Made by a program: the position numbers and the translations under genes
Shown here: one piece after another, positions 1-10,417 of the stretch
How positions within the stretch are numbered: the stretch's first letter is position 1
How the letters are laid out: every line of letters starts with the position of its first letter
The notes under the pieces: model-generated
Seen by the model: the letters and a program-made list of their open reading frames with translations, nothing else
What the model was told of the DNA's origin: nothing
Database searches by the model: none
Source: Megalobrama amblycephala
Lineage: Eukaryota; Chordata; Actinopteri; Cypriniformes; Xenocyprididae
DNA: 64,000 nt
Direction of reading: 5' to 3'
Assembly: GCF_018812025.1 (NCBI RefSeq)
Contig: NC_063054.1
Coordinates: 7,117,082-7,181,081, forward strand

Positions 1-88
1 GGTTTTTAGAGAGAGATTTAAATGGTGCTGTGCTGTCAAAATTCCCTGCCACTCTCTGTTTCAACCATTGTAAAAACAGATACTCAGT

Positions 89-89
<1 letters not shown>

Positions 90-126
<37 letters not shown>
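90..126. repeat. (CA)n microsatellite
   Basis: Uninterrupted CA dinucleotide run of about 18 units. A second CA run lies at 375-400, and the two bracket a dispersed repeat. Confidence 0.97.
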
Positions 127-129
<3 letters not shown>

Positions 130-374
130 AACATACTTGTGCATGTGGTTTACGGGGACTCTCCATAGACGTAATGGTTTTTATACTGTACAAACTGTAT
201 ATTCTATCCCCCTACACTACCCCTACCCCTAAACCTACCCATCACAAGAAACTGCATTTTTTGAATTTCAAAAAAACACCGTTGTTCTTAAGCCATTTGG
301 TTTACGAGGACACAGGAAGTGTTTACGGTGTAATACCTATGTCATTATACACATTTATGTCCTCATAAACAATA
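127..374. repeat. Dispersed repeat between two CA arrays
   Basis: AT-rich block with the words TTTACGGGGACT near its left end and TTTACGAGGACAC further right, plus a C-rich stretch of CCCTACCCCTAAACC type. The phrases about opening and closing with a 'ggac' motif and the C-rich core resemble a very common cyprinid repeat often found next to CA microsatellites. The open frame across it is not coding. Class unknown. Confidence 0.6.
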
Positions 375-400
375 ACACACACACACACACACACACACAC
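375..400. repeat. (CA)n microsatellite
   Basis: Thirteen CA units, right-hand partner of the array at 90-126. Confidence 0.95.
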
Positions 401-583
401 TGTTGTTTCTGTGTTATGAGAAAATCTGACAACAAAAAAACAAAAGAATGTAAGGAATCGCAAAAATCTCCTTGCTTATGTAAACAATTTAATCAAGTTT
501 TTTTTCTTTTTTTTTCTTAGAGTATCAAATTTCCTCAAGGAAGATGAGTTTCTCACAGACAAACTGAACTCCAGATCAAAATG
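401..583. other. Non-coding stretch with T-runs
   Basis: Contains T-rich tracts and, at about 520-583, a module (AGAGTATCAAATTTCCTCAAGG followed by AAACTGAACTCC in degenerate form) that recurs near 980-1050 and 1183-1215. Nothing coding seen. Confidence 0.5.
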
Positions 584-686
<103 letters not shown>

Positions 687-689
687 AAC

Positions 690-946
690 CATTTCCATTC
701 ACACGGATCTGCCTATAGACTGAACACATAATATGCATAATAAGATAACCGTTTTCACAAATTTATGTTTTTGTAATTTACATGGAGACAATAATAGTAT
801 CATTTTCAAAAACTTGCACTTTGAAACCTGTTTTCAAAATTTTGCATATTCAGGCTGCCAAAATGCTGTTGTCGTTTAAATAAACTGCCAAAACGGACAA
901 GTCTTCAGGTTTTTGTTGAAAATGGTGTTGTGTAAATGACCCCCGA
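690..946. repeat. hAT-like MITE fragment, copy 1
   Basis: Shares ordered words with 41757-42125: ACCGTTTTCACAAATT, a CACTTTG...CCGTTTTCAAA block, GCATATTCAGGC and GTTGTGTAAATGA. Both are members of one dispersed family; the copy at 42 kb is longer and better preserved. The left end here is missing and runs into the TCTA array. Assignment to hAT is inference from resemblance to fish MITEs. Confidence 0.6.
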
Positions 947-1136
947 GTCTGTAAAATCATTCCATTTCATTTCATTCTGAGAGTATCACGTTTCCACAAG
1001 GACAGCTATGGTATTTCTCAAGGGAAAAGTGATCTTCAGACAGTTCAAAAATGAGGAGAGAGAATGTTTTTAGGCTGAGTTTGTTTGTTTGTCGTTTTAT
1101 TCTTAGTGAAATGAGAATAGTTTGCAGTCCTGCTCC

Positions 1137-1185
<49 letters not shown>

Positions 1186-1399
1186 GGGCAAACTGAACTC
1201 TGAACAGTTTAAAAATAAGGGGGGAAAAAAACTTTTTTTTGTGCAAGTTTGTTTGCACTGTACAAAAAAAAAAAAAAAAAAAAAAAAAGTTTTTTTTGTG
1301 CAAGTTGGTTTAACTTTAAAAAGTAAGTTAACTGGTTGCCTTAAAATTTTGAGTTCATTTAAATTAAAAGCAAACAAAAAACACATTAATTATTTAAGT

Positions 1400-1403
<4 letters not shown>
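947..1403. repeat. Low-complexity block: CT array, poly-A, small duplication
   Basis: Holds (CT)21 at 1141-1182 and an A run at 1264-1288. The phrase TTTTTTTTGTGCAAGTT occurs on both sides of the A run (about 1234 and 1289), so the poly-A is inside a short direct duplication. The open frames here only read through simple sequence. Confidence 0.8.

Positions 1404-1491
<88 letters not shown>
1404..1491. repeat. (TA)n microsatellite
   Basis: About 44 TA units without interruption, followed by a T-rich tail. Confidence 0.98.
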
Positions 1492-1494
<3 letters not shown>

Positions 1495-2601
1495 TTTTTT
1501 ACAGTGTGTATGTTTGTTTATATATCCATTAAAAGAGAATAGTTTGCAATCATAGTTAGTTGAATAATGTCCCTTAGGTGTCACACTGGACCAAACCTGG
1601 AGTGTGTCGACGTGTCAGACTCCACCGTGTAATATTAGGCCACCAAGATGCGAGCAGTAATGTTTCAGTAACTGCTCTCGATGTGAGAACATGCCTCGAG
1701 ACTGCCTGCACTGGCTTCAGGCCAGTTGAACTGATAGGTTAACAAGAAGAACTTGTTCTTATCAATGGGGCCCTTTATTCGTTCTGTACACAGACACACA
1801 AACTCTCACACTTACAGCCCTGCAGGCATAACAGCACTGCTGACACCAGCACAGCTCTTCTCGGCTCTAATCAGGGCGCTTTAAGTGACACGGCCAGAAA
1901 GTCATTGTTATTATTCCTCCGGCGTGGAACACGAGAACGTCCAGTCAAGCCGAGCTCTGCCCCGATCGTCAGGGCGACGGGAGAAAGGCGGGAGGAAGCA
2001 GTCACTCTCCTCAGCTGGGTTTATCTTGGCTGCTGGCTAGCCATGGCTTTGGGCGAGAGAAAACAATCTCGCTCTCTTCTTAACAGGCTAATCTCTTATG
2101 CTAAATCCTGGTGAAAATAAAAGCCTTTTGACAGCATTTAATTACAAACAGTGCAGTTTCAGGTAACTCTTCCCGCACCTCACACACACAGACACACACT
2201 CCTCCACTTCCCAGCAATTATGTTCTTTTGGTCTTGTCAATGCAGCCATTTTTTTTTTTTGAGCACAGCATAGCTCAGCATTTCCACTCATGCAGCAGAA
2301 AGACCAATTGCACCATTACTCACTGGCCAACACTCTCTGACCTTAGCAGAGGTGACCTGCCTTGACTGGGATGCAGACTGATGGGCCAAGCAGGACTTGA
2401 TTCAGCAGTCGGGCGATAATTGCTTTAATAGCACAATGCCGGTGAGAGCGGCACATTACCAGCCTATCTGTTACTCAATATAAGGTGACCAGATTTCTGA
2501 AATGACAACCAGGGATTTTTATTTTGTTTTATTTTTATTTTATTTTTTTATGTTCAGTGGTCAGTATTACATTTTAAACTTCCACTGATATGGTCAGTGA
2601 A
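1492..2601. other. Single-copy non-coding stretch
   Basis: No match to any other part of the window and no convincing exon. Composition is less AT-biased around 1600-2100 and 2330-2470; the part at 2395-2470 contains GATAATTGCTTTAATAGC, a homeodomain-style AT-core motif in balanced-composition DNA. This could be conserved non-coding sequence, but that cannot be judged without a cross-species alignment. Confidence 0.5.
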
Positions 2602-2705
2602 TTAAAGGGATCATGACATCAAATTTGCCTGGATCTTTTGACATCTAAGAGGTCTTTGTACCATTAGAACATCCTACAAATTTCATAGCTTATCCTCCTC
2701 ATTAT

Positions 2706-3562
2706 CAGTGTTGGGGAAAGTTACTTTTAAAAGTAATGCATTACAATATTGTTACCCCTTAAAAAGTAATGAATTGCATTACTTAGTTACTTTTTATGAA
2801 AAGTAATGTGTTACATTACTTTTCCATTACTTTTTCTCAGCTGGGCTGGGCTTACTTGTTTGTTTTTTAATAACAACAAAAAAAGTTCTATTTTTGACGA
2901 ATGTAAAGGCCCTTTCTCACCAAAAGTGAAATGAATAAGCCTCAGGCTAAAGGAAATGCATATTTACACCTGCACAGTAGAGTGCGCAGCTCAAACAAAC
3001 CTTTCAGCTGTGTTGCCATTCTGGATTAAAGAAGAACAGGATACAGGAGAAGGAAGTTTAACATTCTTATATTTAAATCTAATACAAAGTAATTTTTGCT
3101 TATTTTGCTTAGTATGGTTGAATTAGATCATTGAAGGTCAGAAGCAAAGGCATTGGTTAATAAAGTGAGATTAAATACATAAAGTATATTGGTGTAATTT
3201 AATAGTTAATTATTACAGGTTCGCATAAAATTCTGAGATTGCATTTCTGTTTTATTCATTTTGAGGAATACTGAATGTTTTTGTGCAAGTGAGATGAGTA
3301 AATGCATGTTCACATTTAGACTAGAACTACAATAACCATCATGTTCACACAGCATACACCTCTGCACTTTATTTCTCTCAACATGGGGACGGGAGAGCTG
3401 TCAGTCAATAAATGTGAAAAAGTAACTTGTGTTACTTAATTGAAAAAGTAACTTAGATATTTTGTTGTTAATTGGAAAAGTAATGTTACTTTACTAGTTA
3501 CTTGGACAAAGTAATCTGATTACATAACTCAATTTACTTGTAATACATAAACCCCAACACTG
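2706..3562. mobile_element. hAT-like non-autonomous element, copy 1
   Basis: Terminal inverted repeat CAGTGTTGGGG at the left and CCCCAACACTG at the right, flanked by a perfect 8-bp direct repeat CTCATTAT at 2698-2705 and 3563-3570. An 8-bp target duplication is the hallmark of hAT insertions. Subterminal sequence is packed with AAAGTAA/TTACTTT words in both orientations. There is no transposase frame. A decayed sister copy lies at 9849-10409. Confidence 0.9.
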
Positions 3563-3689
3563 CTCATTATAAATAAAGCATTTATTTAATCAAGCTCCAA
3601 AAATGGCTCGTTTTGTTCTTGCGGGATCTGTGATGTCACACGGGCAAATCAATTTGCATATGACTGGATCTCAGGATCATTGTGAAGCT

Positions 3690-4250
3690 ATCAAGCCACG
3701 CCCTAGCAACCATATAGAGCACCATAGCAACAAGTTCCATAGACTTCCACTGAAAAAGATCAAAGGAATATCTTTGGATAGAAGTGTCATAGAAACATGA
3801 GGGTGCAAGTCGGGGCAGCAAACGGCCAATCACGAATCACCTTAAATACATCATAGCCACGCCCTAACAACCATTTAGAGCACCCTAGCAACCCAAAGCA
3901 TAGACAGATATCTTCAAATCTGAATATCATAGAGGCATGGGGCTTGGTTTATATCATTCATACTGGCAAGCAGCATTTGGTGTATCATCATTGGCAGCTG
4001 CCAAGCCACTCCCTAGCAACCAAACAGAGTACCCTAACAACCATTTTACAAGACCTATATCTCTGCATCAGAACATCGTACAGACATGGGGTTGGCTTAT
4101 ATTGGCAAGCAGCCTTTGGAGTATCATTATTGGCAGCTGCCAAGCCACTCCCTAGCAACCAAACAGAGTACCTTAGCAACCGTTTAGCAAGATCTATATC
4201 TCTGCATCAGAGCATCACAGAGACATGGCGGTTGGCTCTTTTGACTCATG
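3690..4250. repeat. Four-unit tandem array, period about 140-165 bp
   Basis: The word GCCAC(G/T)CCCTA(G/A)CAACC recurs at about 3692, 3855, 4004 and 4143, followed each time by AGAGYACCNTARCAAC and an ATAGA/ACATGG segment. The spacings are about 163, 149 and 139 bp. The two rightmost units are the most alike. The open frames across the array repeat with it and are not genes. Confidence 0.85.
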
Positions 4251-4338
4251 TTAGCAAACTGTCTCCAGCGCAAGACATCGCCGAATATTCATATATCATT
4301 GCAAAATAGGCCCTACCCACTTGTATTCAGTCCCTTAA

Positions 4339-5139
4339 ACGACTTACATTTGCCTACACTGGATGTGAGCGTTACGTCAAAAGCAAATAGAACCCATTAT
4401 AATCACTGACGCTGTCTACACTGGATACAGCTTACAGATGAGCATTCAGTTTCTGACATACTCCACGCACTTGAGTCTGACAACAACAGGACAAATGGAA
4501 GAGTGAAAGAATGTTTGCTTTAATGTATCCAGTTTAAACAACTCTTTTGGGTCTCTATACAGATTTCAGAAGGATCCCAGCATTGGAAACAAGTGGATTA
4601 TTTTTTTTTTATTTTTTTTTAATGCCATCCTGGATTGTGTCTGAGGATTATATGTTTGTTTGTAGCGTTTTGTTTTGTAATCGAAGCACAGTGTGATGGA
4701 GAGTTTTCAAAAAAAAAAATTCAGCCAACAGTATTGGATCTGACAGCTGCATCACAAAGCATAAGTAAATTATTTTACAATGCTTTATCTGTAAATGACG
4801 GTTTTATATGAATAATGTTTTCAAAACAGTTCATGTGCAATAGTGAGTGGGCATTGATAGTGTTTCCAACTCAATGACCTTAGAAAATCATAATAGTGGC
4901 CGTTTACTGACAAGCTTAAAAACTGACCTTTTTTTTTTTTTTTAACGATGCTTTCAATTTAATGTGGTGTGGACAATGATTTAACTTTAATATTTGTTCA
5001 TTTAATATTGTACGTTTGTTAAGGCCAAATTGTGATTCTTTTCAAATAATTAAAAATTCCCCCATTTAGTACCTTCCACACTAACATGTGATTTATGTTT
5101 TAATTAATGTAGAAAAAAATAGGTGGCTATACATGAGTT
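4339..5139. other. AT-rich single-copy stretch
   Basis: Several A and T homopolymers (4602-4622, 4709-4719, 4930-4942). No gene or repeat relationship seen. Confidence 0.5.
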
Positions 5140-5400
5140 CAAAAGTTTTGGTTTAGTGAGATTTTTAAAATGCTTTTGAAAGAACTCTTGTATATTTATT
5201 TGATAAAAAAAAAATACATTAAAACAGTAATATTGTGAAATATTATCCCAGTTTAACTGTTTTCCATTTTAATATATGTTTTTAAAAGTAATTTATGCTT
5301 GTGTTGGCAAAGCTAAATTTTCAGCTTAATTACTCCAGTCTTCAGTGTCACATGATCCTTCAGAAATCATTCTGATATGCTGCTCAAGTAACATATTTCT
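5140..5400. repeat. Fragment of the 44.3-kb foldback family
   Basis: Matches the left arm of the element at 44289-45233: ACAGTAATATTGTGAAATAT, then the shared phrases TACTCCAGTCTTCAGTGTCA and CATGATCCTTCAGAAATCAT. The termini are degraded, so it is a decayed partial copy. The same family also appears at about 31390-31615 and 63165-63370. Confidence 0.8.
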
Positions 5401-5404
5401 TTCA

Positions 5405-5440
5405 ATCAATAAAATCAATCAATCAATCAATCAATCAACC
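5405..5440. repeat. (AATC)n microsatellite
   Basis: About seven imperfect AATC units directly adjoining the preceding repeat fragment. Confidence 0.85.
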
Positions 5441-7200
5441 AGTCAAACTTCTACTGAATTATTACTCAATGGATCTACTGTAGTACAATAAAGAGAAACC
5501 AAAACTGGTAAGCAAAAACTCGTTTGACTATGTATATCATGTTCTGTCTTTGCATTCTGCCAGTGTAAATGGCTTCTTGACCAATAGATGACAGACTAAA
5601 TGAACCTAAGAACCTCAGACATAGGGTTAAAGTCTGGTCAATGAGTTTCTTATTGAAATTTTATGCTCTGTGCAATGATGCTACGTCGTCTTAGACAAAA
5701 ATGCAATGTTTAGCACATTAAAACTGTCCACAGAAAATGAGGACATCCGGTCACCCTCCTTAATTATCTCACTGCTACTGAAATGCTGTACTGTACACAT
5801 TTGAAAGAGAGGCCTAATTCGTGATATTGTTGCGCTAAATAGCAGCCATTCGACCTTCAGATTATGTTTCTTCAATTGTTCTGAAAAAACAAAACAAAAA
5901 AAGCGTATGCGTCTGTTAGCTTGTTAACTGAATGACAAGATCAGTTCTTGACTTCAGCCTCTGTAAACCTGAGATGCATTTGATTGTTATTCCAATTGTC
6001 TGTCATACACTCAAACACTCACTTTTCTTTTCAAAGCCCTTGCTTAAACATTTGACAATCATTTGAAACATTTTGTGTCTGTTGTGTTGCTAAAGCCCGC
6101 GCACAATGCAAATGCGTGGATAAACCTGAAATGAATTAGAGCACGTTTATACATATGTGGGTGACTTGGCAGCAGTAACATCCACAATTTCAGGGGTTGT
6201 GTAGCATATTTCTTTTGAATAGGCAAAGATCCTTTCATTTGAAAAGCGTGTGTCAGGGAATCATAAATCACATGATATACTTCATGGTGCTGGAATGGCA
6301 GAGCAAGATTTCACTAATTCCATCCCTGAGGGCAAAATGTGGTATCTTCTGCGGTGGGTTTTGGTGAAAGATGAATATATTAGTTGTAGTAATAGAATAC
6401 AAGATACGGTTTTCTTGAAATGGTTATTGACTGAAGTATATTTATGAATAATCACATTTTACCAGAACTATATACATAAGATTTACCGAGAGAAGGCATT
6501 GCAAAAGCTGCTCTTCTTTTTAATAAAAGAGCACACTTAAGGCTATAATAGTTCTTTTTTTTATTTTATTTCTTGATTTAAAAGAATATCTTTTTCTTTT
6601 AAATCAAGACATAGTGTTCTTTTGTCATAGTTTTTCTTCTCTTTTCCGTGTATTTTGTGATTAAAGACGGCAGCACAGAGACGAGAGTATGAAAGGCTGG
6701 TTCACAACGTGCACAAAAACATTAGTGCTTCTACTGGTGTTCCCTACAAATATTAGTGCCGAGATATTCCCTCAGAGCAGCTCATTTTTGGCCCTTCCCT
6801 TGAAAAGTTTTCCTTTTCACGTCCTCCCCCACAAGCCAGTAAAGGCATCTTTTTATTTCCTTTAGCCTTTGGTTATTTTTCAGCCAAAAGCTCAATATAC
6901 ACAAGCCTCCTGTGTGTGTACAGCATGTGTGTGTGAGAGAGTGTAGGTGTTCCTCAGCCTCAGGTCATTTAAATGGAGGCTTTTTTACAGTTTCCACTAT
7001 ACCATTATACAGTATTTCTTAAGTCTTAAACCCTCTGCACCCCTTCTTATTTACAGTTGACTCATATTCTGTATATGGGCGTCCAGTTGTGTATCCATTC
7101 GCCGAGGCTTGAAGCTTGTATTAAGGCTCTTGCCAGAGAAATAACTAAAAAGAAAAGTATAAATATAATTATCTACCATAATGGTATTTATTAATATTTT
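5441..7200. other. Single-copy non-coding stretch with possible conserved blocks
   Basis: No transposon relationship seen. Around 6030-6240 the sequence has balanced composition and includes an octamer-type ATGCAAAT motif (6104-6115 region). The small frames on both strands have no recognisable domain. This is a candidate enhancer region only; nothing in the sequence proves function. Confidence 0.4.
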
Positions 7201-7340
7201 GAATTGGCTTTTATTTTTTATTTTTTTATATTTTCAGTTTAATTTTAATTTTAGTAAATTTTTTTAGTAGTTTTGTTGTGCTGTTGTCATTTTTATTAGT
7301 TTTTTTTTTTATTATTATTAATTAATTAATTAATTAATAA

Positions 7341-7456
7341 GGGGGAAAAAAAGTAGAATACATCGGAATACAACAAAGAGTTGTTTTGGAATCGGATCGT
7401 AACTCCCAGAAACGGAATCAGATTGGATCGTGAGGTGACTAAAGATTCCCACCCCT
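7341..7456. mobile_element. hAT-type right-end fragment
   Basis: Ends with GATTCCCACCCCTAAT after GGAATCGGATCGTAAC-like text, as at the terminus of a common fish hAT family whose ends read TAGGGGTGGGAATC. Only this end is seen; the left part is lost in AT-rich DNA. Family call from memory of the pattern, not from a search. Confidence 0.5.
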
Positions 7457-7464
7457 AATTAATT

Positions 7465-7498
7465 AATTAATAAATAAATAAATAAATAAATAAATGTA

Positions 7499-7566
<68 letters not shown>
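7465..7566. repeat. (AAAT)n and (TA)n microsatellites
   Basis: AAAT units at 7465-7494, then TATA-rich text, then an uninterrupted (TA)n at about 7507-7566. Confidence 0.95.
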
Positions 7567-7574
<8 letters not shown>

Positions 7575-9848
7575 GACACACATTTGCAACTCTTATATAT
7601 TTAAATAAACACATGCTGTATGTTTTGTATGTATGATACTTCATTTCAAGGAAAATGTCGTGCGTCTTGCTTTTCTGAGTCCAAAATGCAAATTTGCGGC
7701 TTAATTTGCAGCTAAACTGAGTCTTTGTCTGTCGTGGTTGCTATGTTACTAGAAGTAATTTCCACACAGACTCTTGAAGCAAATATAGATTCACATCTTG
7801 TATTTTAAAAGATATGGAATGCCAGTGTGATTTTAAGGGCACATGTCCAGTTAAATTGATCTAAACATCAAATCTGCACATGGCGGATCTCTCTGTACGT
7901 TTACAGACTTGTGTAGGCTGGGAGCTTTGCAAGTTTGTCTTTTTCTTTTTCTGTTAGCTAATTTTCTCTCTGAAGTTTGAACAACATCAAAGACTTTTTG
8001 ACATCACAGCATATGGAGTATGAAAAAAGCATCAGAGAGAGTGTTTTTCTGAGGATGTTTCTCTCTCAGAGTAGTTAGTGGAACTCAAAACTAAAACATG
8101 ATTTTATTACTATTGTAAAGAACTTGTTCACAGGAGCCGTGATTTGAGATTTTGTTCAGCAGCAGGAATCCCTTTAGTTTTACTGAGCATTACATGTGTG
8201 TAAATGGAGAATGCTTGACCCTCACAGTCATAATTTGTAATTTGTCATGGCATCTGTGTTATCGAAATTTGGCAAAGAGGTCTGGATCAAAAACGGTCAG
8301 AATCTAGTCACAATGACCCTGGCTTTTCTAGCCAGTCACAATCATTTAAGTCCACCACTCACAGGGAGGAATGAGGGGGAAGAAAAAAATAGATCTGTGA
8401 CTTTTGCTTGTAACAAAACAAGAAGCACTATTTTTTTTCCCCCTCTTTTCCCCTCCTAATTAAAACCAAAAGCTTCTCAAGGTTGTTTGAATGCAAGCCA
8501 GTGTAATTATGTTTGGAGCAAATATGTCAATTTAGGAAATTTTGTTAAAAAAAAAAAATCTTTGCTTTGAGCAGTTTAACACATTTACTTATCATTTAGA
8601 ATACACTCTAAATCAGATTGTACTTAAACAAGGAACAATCTGAATGCAGACATTTCAGAAAACTACATGGAACTCTCTTGTCCTGCATTTCCACATGCAG
8701 GACAATCTGTTTGACAGGACAATGTCATCCTAGGTCGCCTGCAACAGTGCTGCTCTTTGAAGCTGGTTGTTGTAGTACGGTGTCGGTAAGTTTATATACC
8801 CGAGAGACAATGGACTGGCTCTATGCAGTTGTCATCTTGATATGTTTGGGTAAAAAAAAAAAGAAAAAAAAAAGTGGTAACAGCTTTTTAGGATTGAATG
8901 TGACATCGAATACGAGATCTAACTGTTGCCACGCCGCCTGAAACCAACCGACATTGTGCAGGGCCAACACAAACTGACTCTCTGCTCATGGAATCTTTCA
9001 TTTTGCCACAATAGATTGCAATAGGAAACAATTGCAAGGCAATGTGCTGAGGATCTGAAATTGAAGCCTGCACCCAGAAAGGAGCTCCTGCCATCCCAAA
9101 GAGGATCACAGCCAAAGCTATACGATCCTACCACGGCCCAGCTGAACAAATGCTGCCACAACGCTTCTTCACAGCAAGCCTCACTCTCAAGAAAACAAAC
9201 CAAGGAGAAAAAGAGAGACCACACCATGAAGGATAGTGATCTTGGCACATCAACAACCAAATATGCTTAATAACACAGCTCAGAGGTCTCAAACTGTGGA
9301 GCAATCCACCCTGCAGGTGGTACACGACATGATTCTGGAACTTTAGAAAACTAAAAATAAAAATCCGTGAGTGGCATTTAGGCGTTCAATATAGGCAAAC
9401 AGCCGCAAGCTTAAAAGAGTGGCCTGCTTTTGAGTACAAATTTGATAATGCAACCGATCCGACAGATGAGCTGCAGGCACTTCTAGACATTTTTAGATTG
9501 AGTACGCTGACCTAAATTCCAAAATATATTTTGATATTGTATTTAGGTTTTTAAAGGTGTAATAGACATGCAATAACACTGTAACTATACATATATTACA
9601 TTGGATTAACTTGTAATTGTTACTTTTGTTGTTTTAAAAAAAAAAAAAATGCAGTAGGACTTCTTTTGAAACAATCATCACTCAGAAATTAACACATTGA
9701 ATTAAATGTGAAATTTTGAAGTAGAAAAACTAACATAGTATTTTCTTGCAAAACATACTCCAATAAAATTGATTTCCAAATTTGAAATGTAGATGCTGTC
9801 CTGATCTTCCACAAATCTGTAAAAAAGTTAGTAAAGGGACTGATGTAC
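7567..9848. other. Single-copy stretch
   Basis: No repeat relationship seen other than A-runs at 8547-8558 and 8851-8873. One short splice-compatible open stretch (8810-8849) is listed separately. The block at 8930-9270 is open in several frames on both strands without a recognisable protein. Confidence 0.5.
8810..8849 (+). other. Possible signal-peptide leader exon
   Basis: An ATG in good Kozak context (ACAATGG) begins thirteen codons MDWLYAVVILICL plus one base, then GTAAAA follows at 8850. A short charged/aromatic start with a hydrophobic core, cut in phase 1 by a GT donor, is the layout of first exons of many secreted or immunoglobulin-superfamily genes. TTTATATACC lies 20 bp upstream. 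No second exon was found nearby, and such patterns arise by chance; gene unknown. Confidence 0.2.
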
Positions 9849-10409
9849 CTAGCGTTGGGGAAAGTTATGTGTTGCAATATTGCGTTATTCCCCAAAAAAG
9901 TAACTAATTGCGTTACTTGGTTACTTTTTATAGAAAGTTATGTTACGTTACTTTTGCATTACTTTTTCTCACATGGACTGGTCTTGGTTGTTTATTCCAA
10001 AAATGTCAATTGCCCTTGCACAACAAAAGTGAAATGATGCAGGGGAAGACACTCTTCAACACACTTACCTGCTTAATATTTTGTGTTTTGCTGTTTTTAT
10101 TCATTTTGAGGAATACTGAATCTTTTTTGTGCAAGTGAGATGAGTAAATGCATGCTCACATTTAGTCTAGAACTACAATAACCATCATGTTCAAACAACG
10201 CCTCTGCGCTTACTCCTGATTTCTCTCAACATGGGGAGACGAGAGCTGTCAGTCATGGGAAAACAAAGTAACTTGTGTTACTTATTTGAAAAAGTAGTTT
10301 AGATATTTTGTTGTAAATTTAAAGGTGAGGCGTTACTTTATTTGTTACTAGAAAAAAAGTAATTTGATTACATAACTCAGTTTACTTATAATGCGTTGCC
10401 ACCAATACT
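9849..10409. mobile_element. hAT-like non-autonomous element, copy 2 (decayed)
   Basis: Same family as 2706-3562: shared AAAGTAACTTGTGTTACTTA, ACTACAATAACCATCATGTT and GAGGAATACTGAAT words in the same order. The termini are eroded (AGCGTTGGGG left; CCACCAATACT right). Flanking 8-mers TGATGTAC (9841-9848) and TGATATAC (10410-10417) differ by one base, consistent with an old 8-bp target duplication. About 300 bp shorter than copy 1. Confidence 0.8.
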
Positions 10410-10417
10410 TGATATAC

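Larger units (their letters stand above)
2606..4334. mobile_element. TTAA-bounded composite element, interrupted
   Basis: Bounded by TTAA at 2602-2605 and 4335-4338, with the left end opening AGGGATCATG and the right end closing AGTCCC. TTAA target duplications are known for piggyBac and Kolobok superfamilies. The inverted match is only 4-5 bp, so the boundaries are a proposal. The interior is split by an hAT-like insertion (2706-3562) and carries a four-unit tandem array (about 3690-4250). Confidence 0.5.

Noticed and set aside
219..240. Telomere-like CCCTAACCCT-type text
   Set aside because: Only a few irregular C-rich units inside a dispersed repeat; also seen near 21480 and 26460 in other repeats.
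1184..1584. Open frames of 64-123 codons on both strands
   Set aside because: They translate (TA)n and poly-A as alternating Y-I or poly-K runs; no coding content.
3936..4309. CRISPR-like spacing of repeated words
   Set aside because: Units are 140-165 bp, degenerate and in a vertebrate-type transposon; not a CRISPR array.
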